A DNA stretch of 64,000 bases from Microbacterium hatanonis (GCF_008017415.1 NZ_VRSV01000001.1:1364001-1428000); one strand, 5' to 3'; shown: positions 1 to 10,532, counted from the first letter of the stretch. The notes: a model not told the origin generated them from the sequence alone. Made by a program: numbers and translations.

Positions 1-2
1 GC

Positions 3-1520
3 CAGCGAGTCGTGCTCGCGACACTCCCTCGGGCAGACAGCATCGCGTTCTTGGCCCGAATCATTCCGGAAGGTCAGCGAGCACGCGGTGATCTCGCAGA
101 GCTGGCTGAGTTGTGCTCCGATCTTCCGCTGGCGCTGCGTATTGCGGGAAACCGAATTTCATCTCGTCCTACGTGGACCGTCGAGGACTTCGTGCAACGG
201 CTGCGCGCGCACTCCTCGCGGCTTCGGCATCTCGTGGCCGGAGATCTCCGCGTCGGCTCGACGTTCGCGCTCTCCTACGAGGCTCTCTCCCCCAGATCCC
301 GGCAGGTATTCCGGAGCCTTCCACTGATCGTCGGCTCCTCTTTCCGGGCGGACATGGTCGCGTCCATTCATGGATATGACGTGGAGACGACCGATGGAAT
401 TCTCGGTGAGTTGGCCGACCTTGCCCTCTTGGAACCGTTGAGCGGCGACAGATACCGCATGCACGACTTGCTTCGCATTTTCGCCGAGGAGCGCCTCGGA
501 GTTTCAGAAACGCCGCAGGAAATAGAACCGGGGCGTGCGCGACTACGAAGTTGGACACTTGAGAAGGCGCGCGAAATGGCACTCGTCGATGAAGAGATGG
601 ATGCCGCCCACGAGCCGGGGGATGTCACCCTCCCCTCGGCACGAGAGTGGCTGACAACAGAAGCAGACTCGTGGCTGGATGCTCTGAGGGTGGCTGCCGC
701 TACCCCGACCGACTCCCTTGACTTGGTCCTGGGGACCGCCGAGGCGCTCGTCCAGTTCGCAGAGCGGTGGCTCAGTTTTCCGCATTGGCGAACCGTCGCG
801 CGCATCGCAGTGACGGCAGCGGAGCAGTTCGGAGATGAAGCCCGTCTGGCAAAGCAACTGCAGATGTTGTCCGCTCTTGAGTTGGGCCTGCTGGATGCGA
901 ATCCGGATATCGCGCTCGAGATCGCACGCCGTGCCCGCGAGACAGCAGAAAGAGCGGGCGCCGGTGATGCAGCCACGTGGGCGCTCATCTCCATCGCCTG
1001 GAGTGAGACGCACCGCGGTGAGTCAGATGCAGCCCTGAGGGCTGCGAGGCACGCCCTCGAAGAAGCGCTAGAGGGCGGGTTGGTAGAGCCGCAGGTACAA
1101 AGTCGGTATTGGATTGCGATCGGGCTGCTGGACGACGATCCGGAAGGCGCGTTGCACCAGGCAGCCGAGATGCGTACAACCATCGACGACCACGAATCTG
1201 ACTTGTCTCTGCGCCAGTGGAGCACGCTGAACAACCTCTCTACCGCCATCTCCGCGAAAGTGCTCATCCGCCTCGGGCGGTATTCGGAAGCCGTCGAGGT
1301 GGCGAATCGCATGATGGACGACGCGCCGTTCTTCCCGCACGAACCGGACTTCCTAGCTCGCGCGTACCGCCATCGTGGGTTTGCGCACCTCGGGCTCGGC
1401 GAACGCGAGAATGCTCGGAGCGATCTTCGCCGGGCGCTAGACCTAGTGCAAGAGCACGAGCGGCCCGACTGGTGGGCGGCAGAGATTCAGGATGCGCTGG
1501 ATTCTCTCGACCGACCATGA
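3..1520 (+). CDS. NB-ARC/TPR transcriptional regulator, 3' part
   Basis: The reading frame is open from the first bases of the window, so the gene begins upstream. The first ~150 residues match the end of an NB-ARC (STAND NTPase) module: a LATLPRADS segment, then LAELCSDLPLALRIAGNRIS, a typical GLPLAL-type motif, followed by a winged-helix-like stretch ending in MHDLLRIFAEE. The remaining ~330 residues are alanine- and leucine-rich helical repeats (TPR-like). This is the arrangement of AfsR/SARP-type or LuxR-like STAND regulators of actinobacteria, in which a DNA-binding domain at the missing N-terminus is controlled by nucleotide binding and a TPR sensor. The ligand and target genes are not visible. 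The family call is fairly sure; which DNA-binding domain it carries cannot be said. Confidence 0.8.
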   Translation, partial: QRVVLATLPRADSIAFLARIIPEGQRARGDLAELAELCSDLPLALRIAGNRISSRPTWTVEDFVQRLRAHSSRLRHLVAGDLRVGSTFALSYEALSPRSRQVFRSLPLIVGSSFRADMVASIHGYDVETTDGILGELADLALLEPLSGDRYRMHDLLRIFAEERLGVSETPQEIEPGRARLRSWTLEKAREMALVDEEMDAAHEPGDVTLPSAREWLTTEADSWLDALRVAAATPTDSLDLVLGTAEALVQFAERWLSFPHWRTVARIAVTAAEQFGDEARLAKQLQMLSALELGLLDANPDIALEIARRARETAERAGAGDAATWALISIAWSETHRGESDAALRAARHALEEALEGGLVEPQVQSRYWIAIGLLDDDPEGALHQAAEMRTTIDDHESDLSLRQWSTLNNLSTAISAKVLIRLGRYSEAVEVANRMMDDAPFFPHEPDFLARAYRHRGFAHLGLGERENARSDLRRALDLVQEHERPDWWAAEIQDALDSLDRP

Positions 1521-1675
1521 TTGCGGGGCTCTCCACGGCAGACGGGTGAACGAAACCGCCACCCGCAATGCCCGTGGGGGCAGAACACCGACGGCGACCA
1601 CACGGTAATTACCAGCGAGCGGCTACCTCCGACAACGAAGTCGCACCAGCGTGACCGACACAGTGTCGACGGCGG

Positions 1676-1906
1676 AAGGAGTTCGGCCCGCAGGGCGTGC
1701 GCGTGAACACCGTGTCACCAGGCACTACGTACACGACCATCCACGCCGATGGCGGGCGCCCGAACGCTCCCGAGGAGCGCGCCCCCGGTATCCCGTTGCG
1801 CCGCGCTGCGCATCCCCACGAGGTCGCCGACGCCGCCGCCTACTTCTTCGGTTCGGGCGCCGCATCCACCTCCGGCGCCGATCTCCGAGTCACTGGAGGC
1901 AACTGA
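1676..1906 (+). pseudogene. 3' remnant of a short-chain dehydrogenase (SDR)
   Basis: The translated frame reads KEFGPQGVRVNTVSPG and ends near ADLRVTGGN, the conserved C-terminal half of classical SDR enzymes (the VRVNTVSPG strand and the final GxxxxVTGG segment). About 150 N-terminal residues, including the TGxxxGIG cofactor loop and the YxxxK catalytic pair, are missing and not found in the other frames upstream. I read it as a truncated, non-functional leftover. The preceding 1521-1675 holds no recognisable gene. Confidence 0.7.
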
Positions 1907-2410
1907 GCCTGCACGGCTCGGACTCCGCAACGCACGCCGCCGAGCGAGACCACCCGTGCAACACGCTCACGGTGTGCAGATCGCTGCGTGCCGAGCCTAG
2001 GAGGCCGCGCCGTCCCGGTGTTCATGCTCAACCGAGCAGTACGGGTGGAGCCCTCGCCAGATCGCAAGGTGCGACGGGAGCGCAGTTCCACACTCCTCGC
2101 AGGCAACGGTGGAGCGTCCGTACAGCGCCCGATCGACGGCCGCGCGGATGGCGTGATGCAGTGGCAAATGTTCCCCCCGGAGGTGGCCCGCTCCGCTCAG
2201 GGGTGCCTTCCATCGCGGAGCGGGCCGACCACGAGACTACGGCCGCTTGTCCCCCATTCGGGGGACAAGCGGAGCCGACTAGGGAATTACTAGGGCCTCG
2301 TCGACGCGTCCCCTAGGGGCTTCTTCGGGACGGTCTGCCTGCATGGTGACTTACTGCCGGCGTGCGCGGCGATCTTCCACCCTCGGCCGGCCCTGTTCCG
2401 GGAACGCTCG
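1907..2410. other. Non-coding stretch with a strong palindrome
   Basis: No reading frame here looks coding on either strand. The notable content is the perfect inverted repeat at 2243-2272 (own entry). The stretch follows an SDR remnant, so it may be a scar of an old deletion or insertion. Confidence 0.5.
2243..2272. promoter_or_regulatory. Perfect 13-bp palindrome, operator-like or hairpin
   Basis: The arms ccgcttgtccccc and gggggacaagcgg pair perfectly around the 4-base loop attc. No T-run follows, which argues against a classical terminator. The inner part tgtccccc-N4-gggggaca recurs at 52,208-52,227 in front of an interrupted LuxR-type gene, which favours a protein-binding site. Which gene it would control here is unclear. 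Confidence 0.55.
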
Positions 2411-2785
2411 CTAGATGACGTCGAGCCCGTCCCACTCGTCGTTCTCCCACTCCTGGTTTCGGTCGCGACTGCGAACCGCGACGACGGGAGCCGAGCCCCC
2501 GCCATGCTGAAGCAGCTCTACGCTGGACGCCATCGAGGCGACGAGTTCGGGATCGAGGATCTCCGGATGCGCCGAACTCTCCGTTCCGGCGACGACCTGG
2601 CTCGAGGGGCCGATGAGGATGATGGATTGGCCGGGGATCCCGTCGTCGGACAGGGTCGGAATCTCTACGGTGGCCGCCTGACCGACGGATGCGAGCACCT
2701 GCGCGTATTCCAGGAGAGCACGCGCGATATCCGAGCCGGTGAGGAACGAGTCGCCCGCGTAGTGGATCCTGTGCATCTTCCACAT
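2411..2785 (-). CDS. Hypothetical protein, 124 aa
   Basis: The proposed product starts MWKMHRIHYAGDSFLTG and ends EWENDEWDGLDVI. The ATG at 2785 is chosen over one 16 codons upstream because a strong purine-rich site (gggggag) lies just before it. The protein is acidic at its C-terminus and has a central alternating hydrophobic pattern (IARALLEYAQVLA, then TVEIPTL and SIILIGPSSQVVAG), suggesting a small cytoplasmic alpha/beta fold. The opening HYAGDSFLTG and the mention of IARALLEYA are the most motif-like parts, but I do not recognise a family. It is divergent from the MGHLIYG protein at 2926, so the two may share a promoter region. Function unknown. Confidence 0.65.
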   Translation of the reverse strand: MWKMHRIHYAGDSFLTGSDIARALLEYAQVLASVGQAATVEIPTLSDDGIPGQSIILIGPSSQVVAGTESSAHPEILDPELVASMASSVELLQHGGGSAPVVAVRSRDRNQEWENDEWDGLDVI

Positions 2786-2925
2786 GTACTCCCCCGCCGC
2801 CCGAATACCCGCCCCCTTTCCATCGGACGCCACGTGCGTTAGGGCCCCATCGGCAGGCGTGTTGTAATCTTCGGATACGTGCGCAGATCCCTGCGATCCC
2901 CGGCGTTCGTTGGAGAAGGAACCAC

Positions 2926-3249
2926 ATGGGACACCTCATCTACGGCATGGCCCCTGCCATCCGGATCGACGATCGGGGTCTCGAGCACCTGCGTGCCGTC
3001 ATCCTCACCAAGCTCAGACGTAATGAGAGCTTCGGCTTCAACTGGGACAACGAGCCCGATGTGCACGGTGACGACGCGCTGGCCAAGCCCGGCCTCCACG
3101 GCACCGTGTGGATCTCGCAGAGCTCATCGCTGTATTTCAGCTTCGACGAGCGCAGCGATCTGCCCTTGAACCGCAAATGGCTGAGTCAACTCGCCGATCT
3201 CGCAAACGGAACGGGGGGTCTGCGTCTCATCCCCGAGCCCGCTCCGTGA
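2926..3249 (+). CDS. Small MGHLIYG-type protein of Microbacteriaceae, 107 aa
   Basis: The protein opens MGHLIYGMAPAIRIDDRGLEHLR and contains LRRNESFGFNW and a segment GLHGTVWISQSSSLYFSFDE. Proteins with this opening are common in Microbacteriaceae and are often labelled ATP-dependent DNA ligase in databases, but the ~100-residue length and the lack of a KxDG ligase motif show it cannot be a ligase. ggagaagga eight bases before the ATG supports the start. It may be a small antirestriction- or reporter-like beta protein; the role is unknown. Family recognition is from memory, so the call is moderate. Confidence 0.75.
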   Translation: MGHLIYGMAPAIRIDDRGLEHLRAVILTKLRRNESFGFNWDNEPDVHGDDALAKPGLHGTVWISQSSSLYFSFDERSDLPLNRKWLSQLADLANGTGGLRLIPEPAP

Positions 3250-3289
3250 GAGGGTCCTGACGCCGGGACGTGAGTGGTCACCGCACGCG

Positions 3290-4711
<1,422 letters not shown>

Positions 4712-4790
4712 TCACCCTATCCAGACGTGCAGACCCCTCAGACAATATGACGCCGGCGGAGACCGCGCCTCGCTTCAGCGTTCGCGGGCT

Positions 4791-4922
4791 TCAGTTCTCG
4801 ACGGCGTCTTCAGCGTCGTCCATCGCCGCGGCGCCCTCTTCGGGCGATTCCGAGCCGGCGCCGGTGGCGTCGTCGTCTTGCGACAGCGAGTCGGTGCTGT
4901 TCGGATTGCTCTTGTCTGTCAT
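4791..4922 (-). CDS. Small acidic protein, 43 aa
   Basis: A short frame starts ATG ACA GAC AAG AGC with ggagga placed eight bases upstream and encodes MTDKSNPNSTDSLSQDDD followed by a Glu/Asp/Ala-rich tail ending EDAVEN. It is almost free of hydrophobic residues, so it is probably disordered. It lies between glnE and gdhA on the same strand. Its good ribosome site and strong acidic bias support a real gene, but no function can be given. Confidence 0.6.
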   Translation of the reverse strand: MTDKSNPNSTDSLSQDDDATGAGSESPEEGAAAMDDAEDAVEN

Positions 4923-5015
4923 GGCGTCCTCCTGCGATCGTGGCCTTCGATCAGCCAACGCCGTCGAAGCGCGCGGAGCGAGGGGCTGGCGCAGATGCGG
5001 GATACGTGCGACGGC

Positions 5016-8012
5016 TCAGCCGTAGAAGAGACGCTCGAATACGCGCCGCGCGCGCCGTGAGGTGCCCATCCACTGCTCCTCGATCACGGAGGCGGAGCGC
5101 GGGGGGTATTCGAGAATGCGCCCGATGCCGTCGAGCTTCGCCCGGTCGGTGGGAAGGGCATCGCTGGTCTGGCCCGACAGCAGCGTATTCGCCGAGCGGA
5201 GACGGCTCGCGAGCAGCCACGTCTCTCGCAGGCGTTCAGCATCGGAATCCTCGATGAATCCCGCTTCTCTGGCGGCTTCGAGAGCGCGCAGGGTCGACGT
5301 TGTGCGCATTCCCCGGAGTTCGTGAGCGTGCTGCAGCTGCAGCACCTGCACGAGCCACTCGACGTCGCTGAGCGATCCCGGTCCGAGCTTGAGATGGCGT
5401 GATGGATCGGCGCCCTGCGGGAGTCGTTCGCTCTCGACACGGGCCTTGATGCGCTTGATCTCGCGCAGCCCGTTTGGATCGATCGCGTGCGGGTAGCGCA
5501 CCCCGTCGACCATCTCGAAGAACGCGGTGAGCAGCTTCACACTTCCGGCGATCCCCCGGGCCCGCAGCAGCGCCTGGGCCTCCCACGAGAGCGACCAGCG
5601 GCGGTAGTACTCGGCGTAGGCCTCGAGGGAGCGGGCGATCGGTCCGTTACGTCCTTCGGGGCGGAGGTCGGCGTCGAGGTCGAGCGGCAGGCGGTGATCC
5701 TCCGAGTGCTGCCGGATGGCGGCGACGAGCTTCACAGAGAGGTCATGGGCGCGTTGGGCGGGAACGCCGTTCGCCCGGTAGACGTACATGACGTCGGCGT
5801 CGGAGCCGAAGCCGAGTTCGGAGCCGCCGAAGCGCCCCATCGCAATCACCGCGAAGTCGAGTGCCCCGTCTTCCGGCGGCACGACCTCCGGCCACACCGC
5901 ACGGAGAGTCGCCTGAATCGAGACTTCGGTGATCGTCGTCAGCGCGCTGGCGAGCTCTTCGATCGTGACGACCCCGAGCACGCCCGCCATGGCTGTGCGC
6001 AGCATCTCGCGGCGTCGAAGAGCCCGCACCGACCGCATGGCGTCGTCGACACTGGCGTGCCGCGCCTGGATCGCGCGAGCCTCCTCCTGGAGCGAGATAC
6101 CGCTGCGCGGGCGCAGGAGCTCCTCGTCGTCGAGCCATGCGGCGGACTCCGGGATCCACTCCATCAGCTCGCCGATGTACCGCGAGCCGGACAGCACGCG
6201 GGTGAGGCTCTCGGCCGCCGCCGAGGAGTCGCGCAGCATCCGAAGGAACCAGGGGGTGTTGCCGAGCCGCTCGCTGATGCGGCGGAAGGCCAGCAGGCCG
6301 TAGTCGGGGTCGACGCCGTCGGCGAACCATCGGATCATCACGGGCATCAGATGGCGCTGAATCGATGCTTTTCGACTCAGCCCCGTCGTGAGTGCCGCGA
6401 TGTGCCGCAGCGCGCCTGCGGGGTCGCGGAAGCCGATCGCGCTCAGTCGATCGTGCGCCTGGGCCGTCGAGAGGGTGCGCTCCGATTCGGGGAGGGCCGC
6501 AACGGCAGAGAGCAGCGGTCGGTAGAAGAGCCGCACGTGGATGTCGCGTACCTCGCGCTTGGTGGCCTCCCAGAGGTCGAGCACCCCCTGGCCGGTCTCT
6601 GCGAGCTTCGACGAGCGCGCGAGAGCCCGCTGCTCATCGGGTTTGATCGGCATCAGATGGGTACGCCGCAGCGCTCGCAACTGCAGGCGGTGCTCGAGAA
6701 GCCGGAGCACGCGGTAGTCGCGCTCGAACGCGGTGGCGTCGGTGCGCCCGATGTATCCCTCCGCAACGAGTGCGTCGAGGGCGGCGAGCGTGCCGCGCTG
6801 ACGGATCCGCTCATCGCTCAGGCCGTGGACGAGCTGGAGCAGCTGCACCGTGAACTCGATATCGCGGAGGCCGCCCGGGCCCAGTTTGATCTGGCGGGTC
6901 ACCTCATCGGCGGGGATATGGTCGGTGACCCGCTCCCTCATCTTCTGCACGCCCTCGACGAAGTTCTCGCGCGCACCGCTGGTCCAGACCTTCGGCTGCA
7001 CGGCCGCGACGTAGCGTTCGCCGAGATCCATGTCGCCGGCGACGGCGCGCGCTTTCAGCAGGGCTTGGAACTCCCAGCTCTTGGCCCAGCGGTCGTAGTA
7101 GGTGAGGTGCGAGTCGAGCGTGCGCACGAGAGCCCCCTGCTTCCCCTCGGGGCGCAGGTTCGGATCGACCTCCCAGAGGCCGGGTTCGATCTCGGCACCC
7201 GAGATCCCTCGCATGGTCTGCATCGCCAGACGCGTCGCGATGTCGATGGCACGAGATTCGCTCACGACGTCTTCGTCAGAGGTGCCGCCGACGAAGATGA
7301 CGTCGACGTCGCTGACGTAGTTGAGCTCTTGGGCTCCAGCCTTCCCCATCGCGATGATCGCGAAGCAGGTCGCCGCGACCTGGGCTCGCGGGAACGCGGT
7401 CGTGCCCGCGGAGGGATCCGAGATGCGAGTGCGGGCAACGGCGAGCGAGGCCTCGAGAGCAGCACCGGCCGCATCCGCCAGGCGTGCAGAGACCGAGTCG
7501 ACGACCTCCGTGGGGTCGTCCTGCACCAGGTCATAGGCAGCGATGCCGGCCAGGATGCTGCGATAGCGGACGCGCAGCGCGACCCACGCCGACTCTCCCC
7601 CGCTCTCCGCGAAGCCGTCTCGGGCCCCGACGGAGTCGAGCATGGCTGTTCGCATGGCCTCGTCTGCCGGCAGGCTCTCGCCCGCTCCTCGAAGGTGCAC
7701 GAGCTCCTCCGGGTGGCGCAGATAGAACTCCCCGAAACCGAGCGACGCGCCCGCGAGGTTCCAGATCGCACGCCAGGCCGCCGCATCCGCCGCGGCCTGG
7801 CGCACGGCCTCGGCGTCGCGGCGTGCGATCCGCACGAGACCCGAGAGGGCCTCATCGGGGTCGGCCGAGCGCGACGCCGCTGCCGTCAGCTCTTCACGGT
7901 CGACGGATATGAGTCCGGCGAGCTCGTCGAGCAGCGCGTCGGCTTCGGTGAGGCGTGCGAATCCGCGGCGTGCGAGACCGGTGAGAGGGGAGGAACGATC
8001 ACTCGACGTCAT
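5016..8012 (-). CDS. glnE: Bifunctional glutamine synthetase adenylyltransferase/adenylyl-removing enzyme
   Basis: Adds AMP to, and removes it from, glutamine synthetase I in response to nitrogen status. The 998 residues show the two tandem nucleotidyltransferase halves expected: the N-terminal (adenylyl-removing) half with MGKAGAQELNYVSDVDVIFV, and the C-terminal (adenylylating) half with MGRFGGSELGFGSDADVMYV, each giving the G-S/N-x-D-x-D metal site. Each half is followed by an RPEG motif and the KLGPGGLRDIEF or KLGPGSLSDVEWLVQ segment. The gene is 31 bases downstream of glnA and likely co-transcribed. The adjacent synthetase lacks the usual adenylylation loop (see glnA), so the real target is probably another GlnA elsewhere in the genome. 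Confidence 0.96.
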   Translation of the reverse strand: MTSSDRSSPLTGLARRGFARLTEADALLDELAGLISVDREELTAAASRSADPDEALSGLVRIARRDAEAVRQAAADAAAWRAIWNLAGASLGFGEFYLRHPEELVHLRGAGESLPADEAMRTAMLDSVGARDGFAESGGESAWVALRVRYRSILAGIAAYDLVQDDPTEVVDSVSARLADAAGAALEASLAVARTRISDPSAGTTAFPRAQVAATCFAIIAMGKAGAQELNYVSDVDVIFVGGTSDEDVVSESRAIDIATRLAMQTMRGISGAEIEPGLWEVDPNLRPEGKQGALVRTLDSHLTYYDRWAKSWEFQALLKARAVAGDMDLGERYVAAVQPKVWTSGARENFVEGVQKMRERVTDHIPADEVTRQIKLGPGGLRDIEFTVQLLQLVHGLSDERIRQRGTLAALDALVAEGYIGRTDATAFERDYRVLRLLEHRLQLRALRRTHLMPIKPDEQRALARSSKLAETGQGVLDLWEATKREVRDIHVRLFYRPLLSAVAALPESERTLSTAQAHDRLSAIGFRDPAGALRHIAALTTGLSRKASIQRHLMPVMIRWFADGVDPDYGLLAFRRISERLGNTPWFLRMLRDSSAAAESLTRVLSGSRYIGELMEWIPESAAWLDDEELLRPRSGISLQEEARAIQARHASVDDAMRSVRALRRREMLRTAMAGVLGVVTIEELASALTTITEVSIQATLRAVWPEVVPPEDGALDFAVIAMGRFGGSELGFGSDADVMYVYRANGVPAQRAHDLSVKLVAAIRQHSEDHRLPLDLDADLRPEGRNGPIARSLEAYAEYYRRWSLSWEAQALLRARGIAGSVKLLTAFFEMVDGVRYPHAIDPNGLREIKRIKARVESERLPQGADPSRHLKLGPGSLSDVEWLVQVLQLQHAHELRGMRTTSTLRALEAAREAGFIEDSDAERLRETWLLASRLRSANTLLSGQTSDALPTDRAKLDGIGRILEYPPRSASVIEEQWMGTSRRARRVFERLFYG

Positions 8013-8043
8013 CGGCCGACCCTTCTCAGGCGTGTCGCTCGGG

Positions 8044-9384
8044 TCAAAGCATCTCGAGGTTGCTCTGCAGCTCGAACGGCGTCACCTGGGCACGGTACTG
8101 CTGCCACTCGCGACGCTTGTTGAGCAGCACGTAGTTGAAGACCGTCTCGCCGAGCGTCTCGGCGACGAGCTCCGACTCCTCCATGTAGGAGAGGGCGTCG
8201 TCGAGGCTCTGCGGCAGCGGGGCGTACCCGAGGGCGCGACGCTCGGAGTCGGTCAGCGACCACACGTTGTCCTCGGCCTCGGCCGGGAGCTCGTACTCCT
8301 CCTCGATGCCCTTGAGGCCCGCGGCCAGCATCAGTGCGTAGGCGAGGTAGGGGTTGGCCGCTGAGTCGAGCGCGCGGTATTCGATACGCGAAGACTGGCC
8401 CTTGTTCGGCTTGTACATCGGCACGCGCACCAGGGCGGAGCGGTTGTTGTGGCCCCAGCAGATGAAGCTGGGGGCCTCGTCGCCGCCCCACAGGCGCTTG
8501 TACGAGTTGACGAACTGGTTCGTCACGGCCGAGATCTCGTTCGCGTGGCGCAGGAGGCCGGCGATGAACTGTCGGCCCACCTTGGAGATCTGGTATTGCG
8601 CGCCCTCCTCGTAGAAGGCGTTCATGTCGCCCTCGAACAGCGACATGTGCGTGTGCATGCCGCTGCCGGGCTGCCCGCTGATCGGCTTCGGCATGAAGGT
8701 CGCGTAGACGCCCTGCTCGATCGCGACCTCTTTGATCACGGTGCGGAAGGTCATGATGTTGTCGGCCATCGTCAGCGCGTCGGCGTACCGCAGGTCGATC
8801 TCGTTCTGACCCGGTCCGCCCTCGTGGTGGCTGAACTCGACGGAGATGCCGAGGTCTTCCAGCATCCGCACCGACCGGCGACGGAAGTCGTGCGCTGTGC
8901 CTCCGGGCACGTTGTCGAAGTACCCGGCGGAATCGACGGGCTCAGGCTGTCCGTTGGCACCGAGGGTCGACGACTTCAGCAGGTAGAACTCGATCTCGGG
9001 GTGCGTGTAGAACGTGAACCCGGCATCGGCGGCCTTCGCGAGCGTGCGCTTGAGCACGTGCCGCGGGTCGGCGACGGCGGGCTGGCCGTCGGGAGTCGTG
9101 ATGTCGCAGAACATGCGTGCGGTCGGGTCGACCTCGCCGCGCCAGGGCAGCGTCTGGAACGTCGTCGGATCGGGATGGGCGAGCAGGTCGGACTCGTAGG
9201 AGCGGGTCAGCCCCTCGATCGCCGAGCCGTCGAAACCGAGACCTTCGGCGAAGGCGCCCTCCACCTCGGCGGGCGCGATGGCGACCGACTTGAGGGTCCC
9301 CATGACGTCGGTGAACCACAGGCGCACGAACTTGACGCCGCGCTCCTCGATCGTGCGCAGTACGAAGTCACGCTGCTTGTCCAT
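8044..9384 (-). CDS. glnA: Glutamine synthetase, type I (GlnA2-like)
   Basis: ATP-dependent condensation of glutamate and ammonia to glutamine; forms dodecamers in the cytoplasm. The 446-residue length fits GS I-alpha/GlnA2. Visible signatures are WFTDVMGTLK near the N-terminus, FDGSAIEG (beta-grasp end), FYTHPEIEFYLL (metal Glu), GPGQNEIDLRY, the ATP-site KPISGQPGSGMHTHMSLF and NRSALVRVP. Where GS I-beta enzymes carry the NLYDLP adenylylation loop, this protein reads EEYELPAEAEDNVWSL, so the modifiable Tyr context is not conserved. This is as known for actinobacterial GlnA2. It is followed by glnE and preceded by a SPOR-like gene. Confidence 0.94.
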   Translation of the reverse strand: MDKQRDFVLRTIEERGVKFVRLWFTDVMGTLKSVAIAPAEVEGAFAEGLGFDGSAIEGLTRSYESDLLAHPDPTTFQTLPWRGEVDPTARMFCDITTPDGQPAVADPRHVLKRTLAKAADAGFTFYTHPEIEFYLLKSSTLGANGQPEPVDSAGYFDNVPGGTAHDFRRRSVRMLEDLGISVEFSHHEGGPGQNEIDLRYADALTMADNIMTFRTVIKEVAIEQGVYATFMPKPISGQPGSGMHTHMSLFEGDMNAFYEEGAQYQISKVGRQFIAGLLRHANEISAVTNQFVNSYKRLWGGDEAPSFICWGHNNRSALVRVPMYKPNKGQSSRIEYRALDSAANPYLAYALMLAAGLKGIEEEYELPAEAEDNVWSLTDSERRALGYAPLPQSLDDALSYMEESELVAETLGETVFNYVLLNKRREWQQYRAQVTPFELQSNLEML

Positions 9385-9409
9385 GGTGTCCCCTCGGGTT
9401 ACGGATCGA

Positions 9410-9619
9410 CTACTTCTGGGCGCCGTCGGCGCCCCAATTCTTCTCGCGGGCCTCGTCTTCGTCCCACTCCCGCGAACGCTCGCGCAGGAGGGCGGGAGCG
9501 TTCGCCGCCTCTTCGGCGGTGTCGAACGGGCCGGCGCGATCGACCATCGGAGACGCGAAGCCGCGCTCGACCTGGCCCGTCGTCAGGTTGTACCAGTACT
9601 TCTCGCTGTCATCGGTCAC
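9410..9619 (-). CDS. SPOR-like small protein, 69 aa
   Basis: The GTG at 9619 gives MTDDSEKYWYNLTTGQVERG and ends EKNWGADGAQK; an aggag site lies upstream. The YWYNLTTGQVE...FDTAEEAANA...W pattern is that of short actinobacterial proteins annotated as SPOR-domain-like and routinely found beside glnA. In larger proteins the SPOR fold binds denuded peptidoglycan; here there is no signal peptide or membrane segment, so such a role is doubtful. It sits 26 bases upstream of glnA on the same strand and may share its transcript. Confidence 0.8.
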   Translation of the reverse strand: MTDDSEKYWYNLTTGQVERGFASPMVDRAGPFDTAEEAANAPALLRERSREWDEDEAREKNWGADGAQK

Positions 9620-9722
9620 GGAAGACTCCTCGTTTTCACACGGCGCGCGGGCGACTTCGAGGTTCCGAAGGGCCACTGTCGATCCTACTGATCGCGCACC
9701 TCCCGCTGGATAGGGTGGGGGC

Positions 9723-10514
9723 ATGGCATCGAACGCGTCGAAAGCAGTCGGAGTGGACATCGGCGGGACCGGCATCAAAGCCGGGATCGTCGACCTCGAA
9801 AAGGGCGAGCTCCTGAGCGACCGCATCAAGGTGCCCACCCCCGCCGGCGCCGAGCCAAAAGACGTGCTCGACGCGGTGACGCAGGTGCTCGACAAACTCG
9901 GCGTCGCCGACGACACCGACATCGCGCTCGGAGTCGCGTTCCCGGCGATCGTGAAGAGCGGACGCACACTCTCCGCCGCGAACGTGTCGAAGTCGTGGAT
10001 CGGCTTCGAAGCCGAGAAGTTCTTCGAAGACGGCCTGGGCCGCGGCATCCACTTCGCCAACGACGCCGATGTCGCCGGCATCGCCGAGGTCCGGTACGGC
10101 GCGGCGAAGGGCGTCGAGGGTCTCGTCATCCTCACGACACTCGGAACCGGCATCGGCTCGGCGATGATCTACGACGGCGTACTGATCCCCAACAGCGAGC
10201 TCGGTCACCTCCAGCGCGCGGAGCACAAGCGCGACGCCGAGGGCTATGCCGCCTACTCCGCCATGGAGCGCGAAGAGCTGTCGTGGGAGAAGTGGGCGAA
10301 GCGCCTGCAGTGGTACTACGACTACGTCGAGTTCCTCTTCAGCCCCGACCTGTTCGTCGTCGGGGGCGGCGTGTCGAAGCACTCCGACGAGTTCCTCGGT
10401 CTGCTGAAGCTGAACACGCCGATCGTCCCCGCCGTGCACCGCAACAACGCCGGCATCATCGGAGCCGCTGCGCTGGCCGTGCCTGTCGTGGAGGCGTTGC
10501 CGGCCGTCAAGTAG
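9723..10514 (+). CDS. ppgK: Polyphosphate glucokinase
   Basis: Phosphorylates glucose to glucose 6-phosphate using polyphosphate (or ATP), a typical actinobacterial enzyme of the ROK superfamily. The 263-residue protein shows the phosphate loop GVDIGGTGIKAGIVD near residue 10, FANDADVAGIAEVRYGA with the catalytic Asp, the second phosphate motif TLGTGIGSAMIYDG, the ELGHL segment and FVVGGGVSKH near the end. Length and motif order are normal. It is divergent from the SPOR-glnA-glnE genes and converges on the RNase P RNA gene with only ~20 bases between. Intact. Confidence 0.95.
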   Translation: MASNASKAVGVDIGGTGIKAGIVDLEKGELLSDRIKVPTPAGAEPKDVLDAVTQVLDKLGVADDTDIALGVAFPAIVKSGRTLSAANVSKSWIGFEAEKFFEDGLGRGIHFANDADVAGIAEVRYGAAKGVEGLVILTTLGTGIGSAMIYDGVLIPNSELGHLQRAEHKRDAEGYAAYSAMEREELSWEKWAKRLQWYYDYVEFLFSPDLFVVGGGVSKHSDEFLGLLKLNTPIVPAVHRNNAGIIGAAALAVPVVEALPAVK

Positions 10515-10532
10515 GGCGGGTCTCGAGAGGGT

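Noticed and set aside
5487..8123. A very long open frame antisense to glnE
   Set aside because: Long antisense frames are expected opposite GC-rich coding genes; composition is Arg/Gly/His-rich and glnE is unmistakable on the other strand.
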